The translations under genes and the position numbers were made by a program. DNA of 64,000 nucleotides, taken from positions 62,001-126,000 of the forward strand of contig JACPZX010000114.1 of NCBI GenBank assembly GCA_016195325.1. The letters run 5' to 3'. This DNA is from Acidobacteriota bacterium. Lineage in GTDB: Bacteria > Acidobacteriota > Polarisedimenticolia > JACPZX01. The notes beneath the pieces were generated by a model, which searched no databases, was not told the DNA's origin, and saw only the letters and a program-made list of their open reading frames with translations. This document shows, in pieces, positions 16,212 to 24,495 of the stretch. Position 1 is the stretch's first letter. Every line of letters begins with the position of its first letter.

Positions 16212-17986
16212 CGGAGAGGGCGTACCTCAAGGGAATCTGCGCGAGCCCGGGCATCGCGCTCGGGAAGGCCGTGGTCCTCGAGACCCAGGGCCCGGCGGTC
16301 TTCCGCGTGCCGATCCGCGACGCCGACGTGGAGCGCGAGGTCGCGCGCTTCCGCTCGGCCGTGGCCGAGGCCGGGGGGCAGCTCGAGAAGCTCCAGGCGA
16401 AGTTCGCCAAGGAGCACCGGGAGACGGCGGGGAAGATCTTCGAGGCCCAGATCCTCATGGTGCGTGACGAGACGCTCCTCGGCAGCACGGAGGAGCGGAT
16501 CCGCCGTGAGAAGATCAACGCCGAGTGGGCGCTCCACGAGGAGACCGCCCGGTTGACGTCGTCGTTCGCGGACCTCGAGGATCGCGAGCGCTGGGTCGAC
16601 AACATCGAGGACGTCCAGGATCGCCTCCAGAAGGTCCTCCTCGGGCAATCCGATCACCACAACCTCTCGGAGATGTCCGAGGACGTCATCGTCATCTCGA
16701 CGAGGCTCTCCCCGTCGGAGACCGCCCTCCTCAAGTCGCGCCGCGTCATCGCCTTCGCCACCGACAAGGGAGGGCAGACCTCCCACACGGCGATCATCGC
16801 CAAGGCGCTCGCGATCCCGGCCGTCGTCGGCCTCCACGATCTCAGCCGCCGCGTGCAGTCCGGAGATCTCGTCGTCGTCGACGGATCGAAGGGCGAGGTC
16901 ATCGTCAACCCCGGGGTCGCCGAGAAGAACGCCTACCTCGGGCTCCGCTCCGACTACATCAAGGGGGAGGAGCAGAGGCTCAGGCACTCCCGCGAGGCCG
17001 CCTCCGTCACCCTCGACGGGTGCGAGGTGCTCCTCAACGCCAACATCGAGCTCCCCGAGCAGCTCTCGGTCGCCCTGCGCCACGGCGCGCGCGGCATCGG
17101 GCTGTACCGCTCCGAGTTCCTCTTCCTGAACCGCTCCCCCCAGCTCCCGAGCGAGGAGGAGCACTACCAGGTCTACAGGGCGCTCGCGGAGGGGTGCGCG
17201 CCCGAGGTCGCGACGATCCGCACCCTCGATCTCGGCGGGGAGAAGTACTTCCACTCGGTCCTCGACAAGGACGAGAACAACCCCGTCCTCGGCATGCGCG
17301 CGATCCGCTTCTGCCTCATGCGCCGCGACATCTTCAAGACGCAGCTCCGCGGCATCCTCAGGGCCAGCCGCCACGGGAAGATCCGCGTCATGTTCCCGCT
17401 GATCTCCGGGGTGGAGGAGCTCCGGCAGGCGAAGGAGGTCCTCGACGAGGCGCGCGAGGAGCTCGCGAGAGAGGGAGTCGCCTTCGACCCCGCCATCCCG
17501 GTGGGGATCATGATCGAGGTGCCGTCGGCCGCCGCCGTCGCCGATCTCCTCGCGCGGGAGGCCGACTTCTTCAGCATTGGCACGAACGATCTCATCCAGT
17601 ACACCCTCGCGATCGATCGCAGCAACGAATCGGTCTCCTATCTCTACCGGCCGCTCCATCCCGCGATCCTGCGAACCATCCGCTTCACCCTCGAGGCCGC
17701 CGCCGGGGCCGGCATCCCGGTCTCGATGTGCGGCGAGATGGCGGCCGATCCGATCGCCGTGCCGATCCTCCTGGGTCTCGGGCTCCGGGAGTTCTCGATG
17801 GACGCCGTCTCGATCCCCATCGTGAAGGCGGCCGTGAGGAGCCTCAGCCTGAAGGACGCGCGCGCGATGGTCGGCGAGATCATGACCCTCGCGACGGCGA
17901 GGGACGTCGAGGCGTACGCGTCGTCGCTGATCGAGCCGAAGCTCCGCGCGGCGGTCGAGGCGGCGACCGGCATGCGCGCCGGCTGA
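16208..17986 (+). CDS. ptsI: Phosphoenolpyruvate-protein phosphotransferase (Enzyme I)
   Basis: Enzyme I uses PEP to phosphorylate HPr. The 592-residue protein has the phospho-histidine motif GGQTSHTAII (His193) and the PEP-domain motifs GIGLYRSEFLF, EVPSAA, FFSIGTNDLIQYT and the active-site Cys508 in VSMCGEMA. Length is normal. The GTG start is within the HPr stop. Together with HPr and the EIIA it forms a phosphorelay that senses the PEP/pyruvate state. Confidence 0.96.
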   Translation: MTERAYLKGICASPGIALGKAVVLETQGPAVFRVPIRDADVEREVARFRSAVAEAGGQLEKLQAKFAKEHRETAGKIFEAQILMVRDETLLGSTEERIRREKINAEWALHEETARLTSSFADLEDRERWVDNIEDVQDRLQKVLLGQSDHHNLSEMSEDVIVISTRLSPSETALLKSRRVIAFATDKGGQTSHTAIIAKALAIPAVVGLHDLSRRVQSGDLVVVDGSKGEVIVNPGVAEKNAYLGLRSDYIKGEEQRLRHSREAASVTLDGCEVLLNANIELPEQLSVALRHGARGIGLYRSEFLFLNRSPQLPSEEEHYQVYRALAEGCAPEVATIRTLDLGGEKYFHSVLDKDENNPVLGMRAIRFCLMRRDIFKTQLRGILRASRHGKIRVMFPLISGVEELRQAKEVLDEAREELAREGVAFDPAIPVGIMIEVPSAAAVADLLAREADFFSIGTNDLIQYTLAIDRSNESVSYLYRPLHPAILRTIRFTLEAAAGAGIPVSMCGEMAADPIAVPILLGLGLREFSMDAVSIPIVKAAVRSLSLKDARAMVGEIMTLATARDVEAYASSLIEPKLRAAVEAATGMRAG

Positions 17987-18004
17987 GCGCGCGGGAGAAG
18001 CATC

Positions 18005-18349
18005 GTGACGCGAGTCGAGAAGCCCTGGGGACACGAGCTGATCTGGGCCCGCACGAAGGACTACGTGGGCAAGGTCCTCTTCATCCGCAAGGGGCAGAAG
18101 CTGTCGTTGCAGTACCACAACGTCAAAGAGGAGACGATTCTCGTCCACTCGGGCTCGATGATCTTCACGACCGAGGAGGGGGGGCGGCTCGTCGAGAAGC
18201 CCCTGGGGCCCGGGGAGTCGTACCACATCCCTCCCGGAACGAAGCACCGGATGGAGGCGACCGAGGACTGCACCGTCTTCGAGGTCTCGACGCCGCACCT
18301 CGACGACGTCGTCCGGCTGGAAGATGCCTATGGCCGCGTGCCATCATGA
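18005..18349 (+). CDS. Small cupin protein, phosphomannose-isomerase-like
   Basis: The 114-residue protein is a single cupin barrel related to the C-terminal domain of type II mannose-6-phosphate isomerases. KPWGHELIWA is the typical entry strand; QYHNVKEE and PGTKHRME supply the metal-binding His and Glu residues. It lies 18 bases after ptsI and is probably cotranscribed. Sugar-phosphate isomerisation is possible, but a small stand-alone cupin could also be a sensor. Confidence 0.75.
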   Translation: MTRVEKPWGHELIWARTKDYVGKVLFIRKGQKLSLQYHNVKEETILVHSGSMIFTTEEGGRLVEKPLGPGESYHIPPGTKHRMEATEDCTVFEVSTPHLDDVVRLEDAYGRVPS

Positions 18350-18388
18350 GGCCCTGAGAGCGGCTCACGCTCCGCCGAGAGGTGATGG

Positions 18389-18817
18389 ATGGAAGCGAAG
18401 AAGGCCCATGGTCCCCCGCCTCAAGCGCCTCCGCCGCGTTCGTCTCCCGATCGACGCTTCCTCAAGATCGGCGAGGTCTGCGAGCTGACGGATACGCAGC
18501 CGTACGTGCTGCGCTTCTGGGAGTCGGAGTTTCCGCAGCTCGCCCCGCGGAAGAACCGCGCGGGGCAGCGCATCTACGTGCAGCACGACGTCGACCTGGT
18601 GCTGCGGATCAAGAGGCTCCTGTACGACGAGGAGTTCACGATCCCGGGGGCGCGGAAGAGGCTCGAGGAGGAGGGGTTCACGGCGGGGGAGAAGGCCGTC
18701 GAGGCTCGCGCGAAGCCGGCGCCCGCCGTCGCGAAGGCCGAACGCGGACTCGTCGAGACGGTCCGCGCGCTGCGGAAGGAGCTGCGCTCGGTGAGGGATC
18801 TACTCACGCGCAAGTGA
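18389..18817 (+). CDS. MerR-family transcriptional regulator
   Basis: The 142-residue protein has a Pro-rich N-terminal tail, a MerR winged helix ([32 protein letters not shown] is the region at residues 24-55) and a C-terminal helix [18 protein letters not shown] suited to dimerisation. There is no effector domain and no metal-binding cysteines. A GAGAGG ribosome site precedes ATG 18389. This MerR type, often found near tRNA and ihf-like genes, has no well-established target. Confidence 0.82.
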   Translation: MEAKKAHGPPPQAPPPRSSPDRRFLKIGEVCELTDTQPYVLRFWESEFPQLAPRKNRAGQRIYVQHDVDLVLRIKRLLYDEEFTIPGARKRLEEEGFTAGEKAVEARAKPAPAVAKAERGLVETVRALRKELRSVRDLLTRK

Positions 18818-18830
18818 CGCGCGGGTTTCC

Positions 18831-18860
18831 TTGACCCTGTTTCCGGCAGGGTGATAGAGT
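18831..18860 (+). promoter_or_regulatory. Promoter of tRNA-Pro(GGG)
   Basis: TTGACC (18831-18836) and TAGAGT (18855-18860) are 18 bases apart, about 70 bases before the mature tRNA 5' end. Confidence 0.65.
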
Positions 18861-18929
18861 CGCCGGCGATCTTCCTCCCATCGGTCCGAGCGCACGCGGT
18901 TTCTCCACGCGACTCGCCGATGCCCGGGT

Positions 18930-19006
18930 CGGGACGTGGCGCAGCCTGGTAGCGCACTAGACTGGGGGTCTAGGGGTCGGAGGTTCGAATCCTCTCGTCC
19001 CGACCA
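18930..19006 (+). tRNA. tRNA-Pro (anticodon GGG)
   Basis: A 77-base cloverleaf with acceptor CGGGACG/CGTCCCG, discriminator A and encoded CCA. The D-arm GCGCAGCCTGGTAGCGC and T-arm GGAGGTTCGAATCCTC are canonical for bacterial proline tRNAs. The anticodon loop CTGGGGG gives GGG, which reads CCC and CCT. Confidence 0.97.
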
Positions 19007-19019
19007 AGTGTTCCCGCCC

Positions 19020-19688
19020 TCAGATCGCGTCGACCGCCCAGATCGTGAGCTGGAAGTCGTTCCGGCTTCTGAGGCCCCTCACCTCGACGAGGCTCACCGG
19101 GACGTAATAGGTCCCACAGTCCGACGCCAGGTACGCGCACTGGTCGGGGAGCCGATCCACCTTCGTCATCTCGCTCGCGCACACCAAAGTGCCGGCGCCG
19201 TCGTAGACGTAGAGATCCGCGTCCCCTCGCAAAGTCGTCAGGACCGACACGTGCGACATCGTGTTCTCGACGACGACGTAGCCGCTCTTGCCGCGCTCGA
19301 TCGTCCCCTCGACGGTGCCGTAGATCCCCGCGATGCACTGGCCCACCGACTCGATGTGGACCGTCGCCGTGACGCCGCTCCAGTTCACGAGAAGGCGCCC
19401 CGAGCCGTCGACCGCGCGAAGGAGCTTCGAGCGATCGAGCTTCGAGACCGAGCGCCGGCTCGCCGAGGTCATCTTGAGGGCGCCCTGACTCCTCTCGACC
19501 GCGCGAAGCCCGAAGTGGAACGCCTCGAAGTGATCGAGCCCGACATCTCCGGCAGGGTCGTTGATCGTGATCCGCGCGCGCACGCGCCCCGAGGCGTCCT
19601 CGAAGTCCGCGCGCGCCTCGCCGGCGAGCGCCGAGCCGGACGGAGCGAACAGAACGAGCGCCAATCCAAGCGTCGTCATCACGCGCAT
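19020..19688 (-). CDS. Secreted beta-rich protein of unknown function
   Basis: The 222-residue product starts [22 protein letters not shown], a clear signal peptide. ATG 19688 has AAGGAG seven bases upstream, better than longer in-frame starts. The mature part is rich in short beta strands. The second half (about 125-200: [53 protein letters not shown]) resembles the pre-peptidase C-terminal or bacterial jelly-roll domains of secreted proteins. Two cysteine pairs are visible in the mature part. It converges on tRNA-Pro with only 13 bases between. No catalytic motif is seen. Confidence 0.75.
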   Translation of the reverse strand: MRVMTTLGLALVLFAPSGSALAGEARADFEDASGRVRARITINDPAGDVGLDHFEAFHFGLRAVERSQGALKMTSASRRSVSKLDRSKLLRAVDGSGRLLVNWSGVTATVHIESVGQCIAGIYGTVEGTIERGKSGYVVVENTMSHVSVLTTLRGDADLYVYDGAGTLVCASEMTKVDRLPDQCAYLASDCGTYYVPVSLVEVRGLRSRNDFQLTIWAVDAI

Positions 19689-19831
19689 GCGGAAGCTCCT
19701 TCGTCGTCGCGCAGGGACACCGGGCTCCATGTACGGCCGGATCCGGGAGCGCACCATCGAAAACGATCGCCTCTCCGTTCGCTCACCGATTGAACGATCG
19801 CCCGCGCCCGTGCGGTGTATCCTGTGCGCCG

Positions 19832-20623
19832 ATGAAGATCCTCGTGACGAACGACGACGGCGTGCACGCCGCCGGCCTCGCGGCCCTCGCCGAGGCGCTG
19901 CGCCCCCTGGGGGAGGTCACGACGGTCGCCCCCGCGAGCGAGATGAGCGCGACGTCGCACGCCCTCACGCTGACGAGGCCGCTCCGGGCGACGCGCCTCG
20001 CCGAGAGAACGTGGGCCGTGGACGGCACCCCCACCGACTGCGTCTACCTCGCGATCTATCAGCTCGTCGGCCGCGACATCGATCTCGTCGTGAGCGGCAT
20101 CAACTGGGGGATCAACCTCGGCGACGACATCACGTACTCCGGGACCGTGGCCGCGGCGCTCGAGGGGACGCTTCTGAGGTGTCCGAGCTTCGCGATCTCG
20201 CAGGAGCGATCGCAGCCGATGCACTACGAGCGCGCCGCCGAGTTCGCCGCGACGCTCGCGCGAAGGATCCTCGACGAGGGGCTCCCTCCCGACGTCTATT
20301 TGAACGTCAACGTCCCGGCCCGCAAGATCCGGGGGGTGGTCCTGGCGCGGCAGGGGAAGCGCATCTACCACGACGGCGTCTCGAAGGAGGAGGACGGCGA
20401 CGGGACGACGCTCTACCGGATCGGGGGATACCCCGAGTGGGATCTCCAGCCCGGGAGCGACATCACCGCCTTCCGCGAGGGGAACATCACGATCACGCCG
20501 CTCCGCATCGACCTCACCGACGAGGCCGCGATCGCGGGGGTCTCGGGGTGGAAGCTGCCCGTTCCGGGCGGCGACGCCCCCGCCGTCGAGGACGTGACGC
20601 CGACCCCCGGGCGCCGGCGATGA
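19832..20623 (+). CDS. surE: 5'/3'-nucleotidase SurE
   Basis: SurE removes phosphate from nucleoside monophosphates and is linked to stationary-phase survival. The 263-residue protein has the metal motif MKILVTNDDGVHA at its N-terminus, VDGTPTDCVYLA and VSGINWGINLGDDITYSGTV, the family signatures. The ATG at 19832 begins the conserved core directly. A TATCCT -10-like element at 19818 lies very close to the start, but no matching -35 was found. Its stop overlaps the pcm start (ATGA). Confidence 0.95.
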   Translation: MKILVTNDDGVHAAGLAALAEALRPLGEVTTVAPASEMSATSHALTLTRPLRATRLAERTWAVDGTPTDCVYLAIYQLVGRDIDLVVSGINWGINLGDDITYSGTVAAALEGTLLRCPSFAISQERSQPMHYERAAEFAATLARRILDEGLPPDVYLNVNVPARKIRGVVLARQGKRIYHDGVSKEEDGDGTTLYRIGGYPEWDLQPGSDITAFREGNITITPLRIDLTDEAAIAGVSGWKLPVPGGDAPAVEDVTPTPGRRR

Positions 20624-21303
20624 CCTTCGGCTCCCCGGACGACTCCGGGCTCTACGAGATCCGCCGGGGGAAGATGGTCGATCGCCAGATCATCCCGCGC
20701 GGTGTCCGCGAGCCGCTGGTCCTCGAGGCGATGCGCGAGATCCCGCGCGAGATCTTCGTCGAGGAAGCCCTTCGCGGCCGCGCGTACGCCGACAGCGCGC
20801 TCCCGATCGGCTACGGCCAGACGATCTCCCAGCCCTACATCGCGGCGCGCATGACGGAGCTCCTCGCTCCGCTGCGCACCGACGTCGTGCTCGAGGTCGG
20901 GGGAGGCACGGGGTACCAGACCGCGCTCCTCGCGCGCATGGTGAAGCGGGTGGTCTCGCTCGAGCGCATCCCCGAGCTCGCCGAGCGCGCGATCAGCAAT
21001 CTTCGCTGGCTCGGCTTCGACAACGTCGAGATCCGCGTGGGAGATGGCTCCGTCGGGTGGGCCGACCGGGGGCCCTTCGACGGCATCCTCGTGGCGGCGG
21101 CGGCCCCGGCGACGCCCCCCTCGCTGATCGCGCAGTTGAGGGTCGGCGGGCGGCTCGTCGTCCCGGTGGGGGACGCCCGCAACCAGGTGCTGACGTGCGT
21201 CACGCGCTCGGCGTCCGGGTACGTCGAGAGGCGCGACGAGCCGTGCGCCTTCGTTCCGCTGATCGGCGAGGAGGGGTGGCCGGAGGAGCCTCAGGCGCCT
21301 TGA
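20620..21303 (+). CDS. pcm: Protein-L-isoaspartate O-methyltransferase
   Basis: Pcm methylates isoaspartyl residues to start their repair. The 227-residue protein has MVDRQIIPRGV, the entry motif YGQTISQPYIAARM and the SAM-binding LEVGGGTGYQTALLA, where EIGTGSGYQ is more usual. The surE-pcm pair is a classic stationary-phase unit in bacteria. The reading frame extends upstream inside surE, but ATG 20620 (ATGA overlap) is the natural start. Confidence 0.93.
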   Translation: MTFGSPDDSGLYEIRRGKMVDRQIIPRGVREPLVLEAMREIPREIFVEEALRGRAYADSALPIGYGQTISQPYIAARMTELLAPLRTDVVLEVGGGTGYQTALLARMVKRVVSLERIPELAERAISNLRWLGFDNVEIRVGDGSVGWADRGPFDGILVAAAAPATPPSLIAQLRVGGRLVVPVGDARNQVLTCVTRSASGYVERRDEPCAFVPLIGEEGWPEEPQAP

Positions 21304-21328
21304 CTCTCCCCGGGGCATCCGGTAGCTT
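21300..21328 (+). promoter_or_regulatory. Promoter of tRNA-Pro(CGG)
   Basis: TTGACT (21300-21305), a 17-base spacer and TAGCTT (21323-21328), about 50 bases before the tRNA. The -35 overlaps the pcm stop codon. Confidence 0.7.
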
Positions 21329-21376
21329 CCGATTCTTGGCGGCCGATCCATCCCGGCGCCGTCAAGGGTCCCGGGT

Positions 21377-21453
21377 CGGGACGTAGCGCAGCCTGGTAGC
21401 GCACCTGCTTCGGGAGCAGGGGGCCGGAGGTTCAAATCCTCTCGTCCCGACCA
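21377..21453 (+). tRNA. tRNA-Pro (anticodon CGG)
   Basis: A 77-base cloverleaf with the same acceptor stem, D-arm and near-identical T-arm as the tRNA-Pro at 18930, and CCA encoded. The anticodon loop TTCGGGA gives CGG, which reads CCG, probably a frequent proline codon in this GC-rich genome. Confidence 0.97.
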
Positions 21454-21528
21454 ATTCCGGCACTCCCGTCGCGTTGCCTTGCCCGTGGCCATGTGCCATG
21501 TTGACACGCAGTCTTTCGGGTGCCGCGA

Positions 21529-22227
21529 ATGTCCTCCATCAAGGTCCTGCTCGTCGACGACGTGCGACTGTTCATCGAGTTCGAGCGTCCGTTCTTCGAG
21601 CGGGCGGGATGCTCGATCCTCACCGCAACGGCCGGTGACGAGGCGCTCCGGATCGTCAACGAAGAGAAGCCGCACATCGTCCTCCTCGACTACGAGATGC
21701 CGGGCATGAACGGCGACGCCGTCTGCCGGCGCATCAAGGAGAACGAGGCGACGAAGCACATCCCGGTGCTGATCGTCACCGCCAACCGCAGCCGGGAGGT
21801 CCAGGAGCGCTGCCTGAAGGCGGGGTGCACCGATTTCGTGACGAAGCCGGTGAGCGGCCGCGAGCTCCTCGACAAGGTCGTCAAGATCCTCCAGATCCCG
21901 TACCGGGTGCATCTGCGCACGCGCGTCAGCATGGACGTCTCCCTCGGGCTCGGCGCCGATTCCGTCTCCCTCTCCGGATACTCGGAGGACATCAGCGAGG
22001 GGGGGATCTACGTCGAGACGCTCGACCCGGTCGAGACCGGCGCGTCGGTGCGCGTCACCTTCAGCCTGCCGGGCGAGAAGACCCCGATCGTCGTCGACTC
22101 GCAAGTCGTGCGCGTCGCGCGCCTCAAGGACAGCGGCCGGTACGGCGTCGGATTGAGGTTCGTCGCGCCGGAGGCCGGGCTCGTCGATCGGGTCAGGCGA
22201 TTCGTGATTCAGGAGGTCGGGCGATGA
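21529..22227 (+). CDS. Response regulator with C-terminal PilZ domain
   Basis: The 232-residue protein joins a receiver domain (Asp10/Asp11 in LLVDD, phospho-acceptor Asp54 in VLLDYEMPGMNG, Lys in VTKPVSG) to a PilZ domain. The PilZ part has both c-di-GMP ligands: RVHLR (RxxxR) and DISEGG (DxSxxG). It has no DNA-binding domain, so the output is probably protein interaction, for example with motility or secretion machinery. An upstream in-frame GTG at 21520 is possible; ATG 21529 was chosen because MSSIKVLLVDD is the normal start. No sensor kinase is adjacent. Confidence 0.9.
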   Translation: MSSIKVLLVDDVRLFIEFERPFFERAGCSILTATAGDEALRIVNEEKPHIVLLDYEMPGMNGDAVCRRIKENEATKHIPVLIVTANRSREVQERCLKAGCTDFVTKPVSGRELLDKVVKILQIPYRVHLRTRVSMDVSLGLGADSVSLSGYSEDISEGGIYVETLDPVETGASVRVTFSLPGEKTPIVVDSQVVRVARLKDSGRYGVGLRFVAPEAGLVDRVRRFVIQEVGR

Positions 22228-22826
22228 GATCGCGCGATGCCGTGACGGGGATTCTGGTCGTGGCCCTCGGCTGCGCCGCCTTGGCGGTGAGCTTCGCGCG
22301 CCAGGAGGGGGGGAGCGGCGCGCAGCCCGCCGAGCCCGATCCGAACTCACCCGACGGCCAATCGGTCGAGCCGCCGAAGATCCTCCCTCCGTCGGCTTAC
22401 GCGGAAGGGGAGAGGCCCCCCGCGAAGACGAAGCTCTACGACGCCAGGCCGGCGAAAGTCTGGGCGGCGATCCAGGCGGCGCTCGCCGCCGCGGAGGTTC
22501 CCGTCGAGAGCGCGGATGAGGCGGCGGGCGCCGTCAAGACCAGGCTCATCCTGTTCCAGTCCGCCCGGTTCTACGACGTCGCGATGCCGCCGCCGAGGTT
22601 CACGCGCGAGCGGCCCGTCTACCAGATCATCCACCTCAACCAGGGGTGGTTCTCGATCGATGTCCAGGTGGAGAAGGCGAAGGGGGGGACGAGCGTGAGC
22701 GTGCGCGCCTACATCGAGGAGAACGCGCACGATCTCCTCAACGCCCGCAAGCTGCGCGCGGAGCGGTACTCGAACGGGAAGATCGAGGACTATTTCTTCG
22801 CCCGGTTCGACGACGCCCTGAAGTGA
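22224..22826 (+). CDS. Exported protein of unknown function
   Basis: The 200-residue product has a hydrophobic N-terminus (residues 6-25); the LGC at 15-17 is only a weak lipobox. After a Pro-rich linker the core reads YDARPAKVWAAIQAALAA, with alternating strands and an acidic C-terminal helix. This resembles small envelope proteins with a helix-grip fold such as the BamC repeat, but the match is weak. It is sandwiched between the PilZ regulator and acylphosphatase with ATGA and GTGA overlaps. Confidence 0.7.
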   Translation: MRSRDAVTGILVVALGCAALAVSFARQEGGSGAQPAEPDPNSPDGQSVEPPKILPPSAYAEGERPPAKTKLYDARPAKVWAAIQAALAAAEVPVESADEAAGAVKTRLILFQSARFYDVAMPPPRFTRERPVYQIIHLNQGWFSIDVQVEKAKGGTSVSVRAYIEENAHDLLNARKLRAERYSNGKIEDYFFARFDDALK

Positions 22827-23107
22827 TCGCCCGGAGATTCCGCATCGTGGGGACGGTCCAGGGGGTCGGCTATCGCATGTTCGCCGAGCGGGCCGCGGCG
22901 CGGCGCCGTGTCGATGGCTGGGTGCGAAACCTCCCGGACGGCAGCGTCGAGGTCCTCGCGGAAGGGGAGCCGGATGCCGTCGAGGAGTTCCGGCGCGATC
23001 TTTCGGCCGGTCCGCGCCACGCGGCGGTCGCCGCGATCACCGAGACCGTCGAGACGCCGGCCGGCACGTTTCGCGGATTCCGCGTGACGGACGGGGAGGA
23101 GTTCTGA
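22823..23107 (+). CDS. acyP: Acylphosphatase
   Basis: The small enzyme hydrolyses acyl phosphates such as acetyl- or carbamoyl-phosphate. The 94 residues contain both signatures, GTVQGVGYRMF with the phosphate-binding Arg and GWVRNLPDGSVEVLAEG with the catalytic Asn. GTG 22823 overlaps the upstream stop, and its stop shares one base with the apt start (TGATG). Confidence 0.94.
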   Translation: MIARRFRIVGTVQGVGYRMFAERAAARRRVDGWVRNLPDGSVEVLAEGEPDAVEEFRRDLSAGPRHAAVAAITETVETPAGTFRGFRVTDGEEF

Positions 23108-23631
23108 TGAATCTCGAGGAGCGGCTCAAGGGTATCATCCGGGACGTCCCGGACTTTCCGAAGAAGGGAATTCTCTTCAAGGACATCACGCCGCTCCTGG
23201 CCGATGCCGCGCTCTTCGACGCGACGATCGCCGGGCTCGCCGAGCCGCACGCCCTGGATGGCATCGACGCGGTGGCCGCGGTGGAGTCGCGGGGGTTCAT
23301 CTTCGGGGCGTCGCTGGCGGGGCGCCTTCGCGCGGGGTTCGTCCCCATCCGCAAGCCGGGGAAGCTCCCTTACCGCACGGTCCGGCAGTCGTACGCGCTC
23401 GAGTACGGCACCGACACGCTGGAGATGCACGTGGACGCCGTGCGCCCGGGGTCGAAGGTGCTGATCGTCGACGATCTCCTCGCGACCGGCGGCACCGCCT
23501 CGGCGGCCGCGGCCCTGGTGCGGGGACAGGGTGGCCGAATCGTCGCCGTGACGTTCGTGGTGGAGCTGACGTTCCTGAAGGGGCGCGACCGGCTCGACGG
23601 GATTCCGGTCCGGAGCCTCGTCCGCTACTGA
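23107..23631 (+). CDS. apt: Adenine phosphoribosyltransferase
   Basis: Apt salvages adenine with PRPP to give AMP. The 174-residue protein has PDFPKKGILFKDITPLL, VESRGFIFGA, KPGKLPY and the PRPP motif VLIVDDLLATGGT. Length and order match the family closely. It ends eight bases before the convergent EF-P gene. Confidence 0.96.
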   Translation: MNLEERLKGIIRDVPDFPKKGILFKDITPLLADAALFDATIAGLAEPHALDGIDAVAAVESRGFIFGASLAGRLRAGFVPIRKPGKLPYRTVRQSYALEYGTDTLEMHVDAVRPGSKVLIVDDLLATGGTASAAAALVRGQGGRIVAVTFVVELTFLKGRDRLDGIPVRSLVRY

Positions 23632-23639
23632 CCGGCGCG

Positions 23640-24215
23640 TCAGGGTTTCTGCGCGCGCTTCACGAACTCGCCCGTCTCCGTCGCCACGATGATCCGCTCG
23701 CCGTTCTCGATGTAGAGCGGCACCTTCACCGTCGCGCCCGTCGAGATCTTCGCCTCCTTCATGACCTTGCCGGCCGCGGTGTCGCCCCGGACCGCAGGCT
23801 CCGTGTCGGCGACGTCGAACTCCATGAACTGCGGGAGCTCGATGCCGACGACCGACCCGTTGAAGGAGACCGAGCGGAGCGACGCGCCGTCGGCGAGGTA
23901 CCGGTCGGCGCCGGCGAGGCCCCCGGCCGCGAGCTGGAACTGGTCGTAGCTCGCCTGATCCATGAAGTGGAGGTCGTCCCCCTCCCGGTAGAGGAACTGG
24001 ACGGGCCGGATCTCGAGATCGGGCTCGACGAACTTCTCACCGGACTTGAACGTGCGATCGAAGACCGCGCGCGTGAGCACGTTGCGGACGCGCGCCTTCA
24101 CGAGCGTGGCGGAGCCGCGAGCCGAGGGGCTCTGGACGGTGTAGTCCATGATCTCGAAGGGATCGCCGTCGAGAAGGATCCTGGCGCCCCTCTTGAAATC
24201 CGAGGTTGCGATCAT
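23640..24215 (-). CDS. efp: Elongation factor P, EfpL/YeiP-like loop
   Basis: EF-P relieves ribosome stalling at polyproline. The 191-residue protein has the three-domain length and the C-terminal signature VRGDTAAGKVMKEAKISTGATVKVPLYI. The N-terminal modification loop reads VQSPSARGSATLVK with Arg33 at the tip. That is almost the EfpL (YeiP) loop, QSPTARGAATLYK, and not the lysine PGKG loop, so lysylation by EpmA/EpmB is impossible here. ATG 24215 was chosen to fit the family N-terminus MIATSDFKRGARILLDG; GGGAGG lies upstream at a longish spacing. Only one EF-P gene is seen in the window. Confidence 0.9.
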   Translation of the reverse strand: MIATSDFKRGARILLDGDPFEIMDYTVQSPSARGSATLVKARVRNVLTRAVFDRTFKSGEKFVEPDLEIRPVQFLYREGDDLHFMDQASYDQFQLAAGGLAGADRYLADGASLRSVSFNGSVVGIELPQFMEFDVADTEPAVRGDTAAGKVMKEAKISTGATVKVPLYIENGERIIVATETGEFVKRAQKP

Positions 24216-24292
24216 CGCGTCGTCGGGCCTCCCGTGTGGTTCGTGAGTGTACAACACGCCCGCGGCCCGCGGCTCACGCCCCCCGCGCTTTC

Positions 24293-24320
24293 TTGCCTTG
24301 CCCGGACGCCTCGTTATACC
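24293..24320 (+). promoter_or_regulatory. Promoter of tRNA-Arg(CCT)
   Basis: TTGCCT (24293-24298), a 16-base spacer and TATACC (24315-24320), 13 bases before the tRNA 5' end. Confidence 0.6.
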
Positions 24321-24333
24321 GTGCCGCGCGGGC

Positions 24334-24410
24334 GCGCCTGTAGCTCAGCTGGACAGAGCGGCGGATTCCTAATCCGTAGGCCGGGTGTTCGAGTCACCCC
24401 AGGCGCACCA
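24334..24410 (+). tRNA. tRNA-Arg (anticodon CCT)
   Basis: A 77-base cloverleaf with acceptor GCGCCTG/CAGGCGC, discriminator A and encoded CCA, D-arm AGCTCAGCTGGACAGAGC and T-arm CGGGTGTTCGAGTCACCC. The anticodon loop TTCCTAA gives CCT, which reads AGG. Confidence 0.95.
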
Positions 24411-24495
24411 CTCCCGGCACGCCGCGATTGACAGCGACGGAGACCGTCGTTACGCTGCCCCTTTTCCGGCGAGCCGCCGTCCTCGAGGAGAGTCC

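Noticed and set aside
16058-18298. Long antisense open frame opposite ptsI
   Set aside because: Shadow of the ptsI codon pattern; no start signal and no recognisable protein.
21501-21531. Perfect TTGACA before the PilZ response regulator
   Set aside because: The matching -10 would fall on the start codon and shows no TAnnnT; the gene is more likely read from further upstream.
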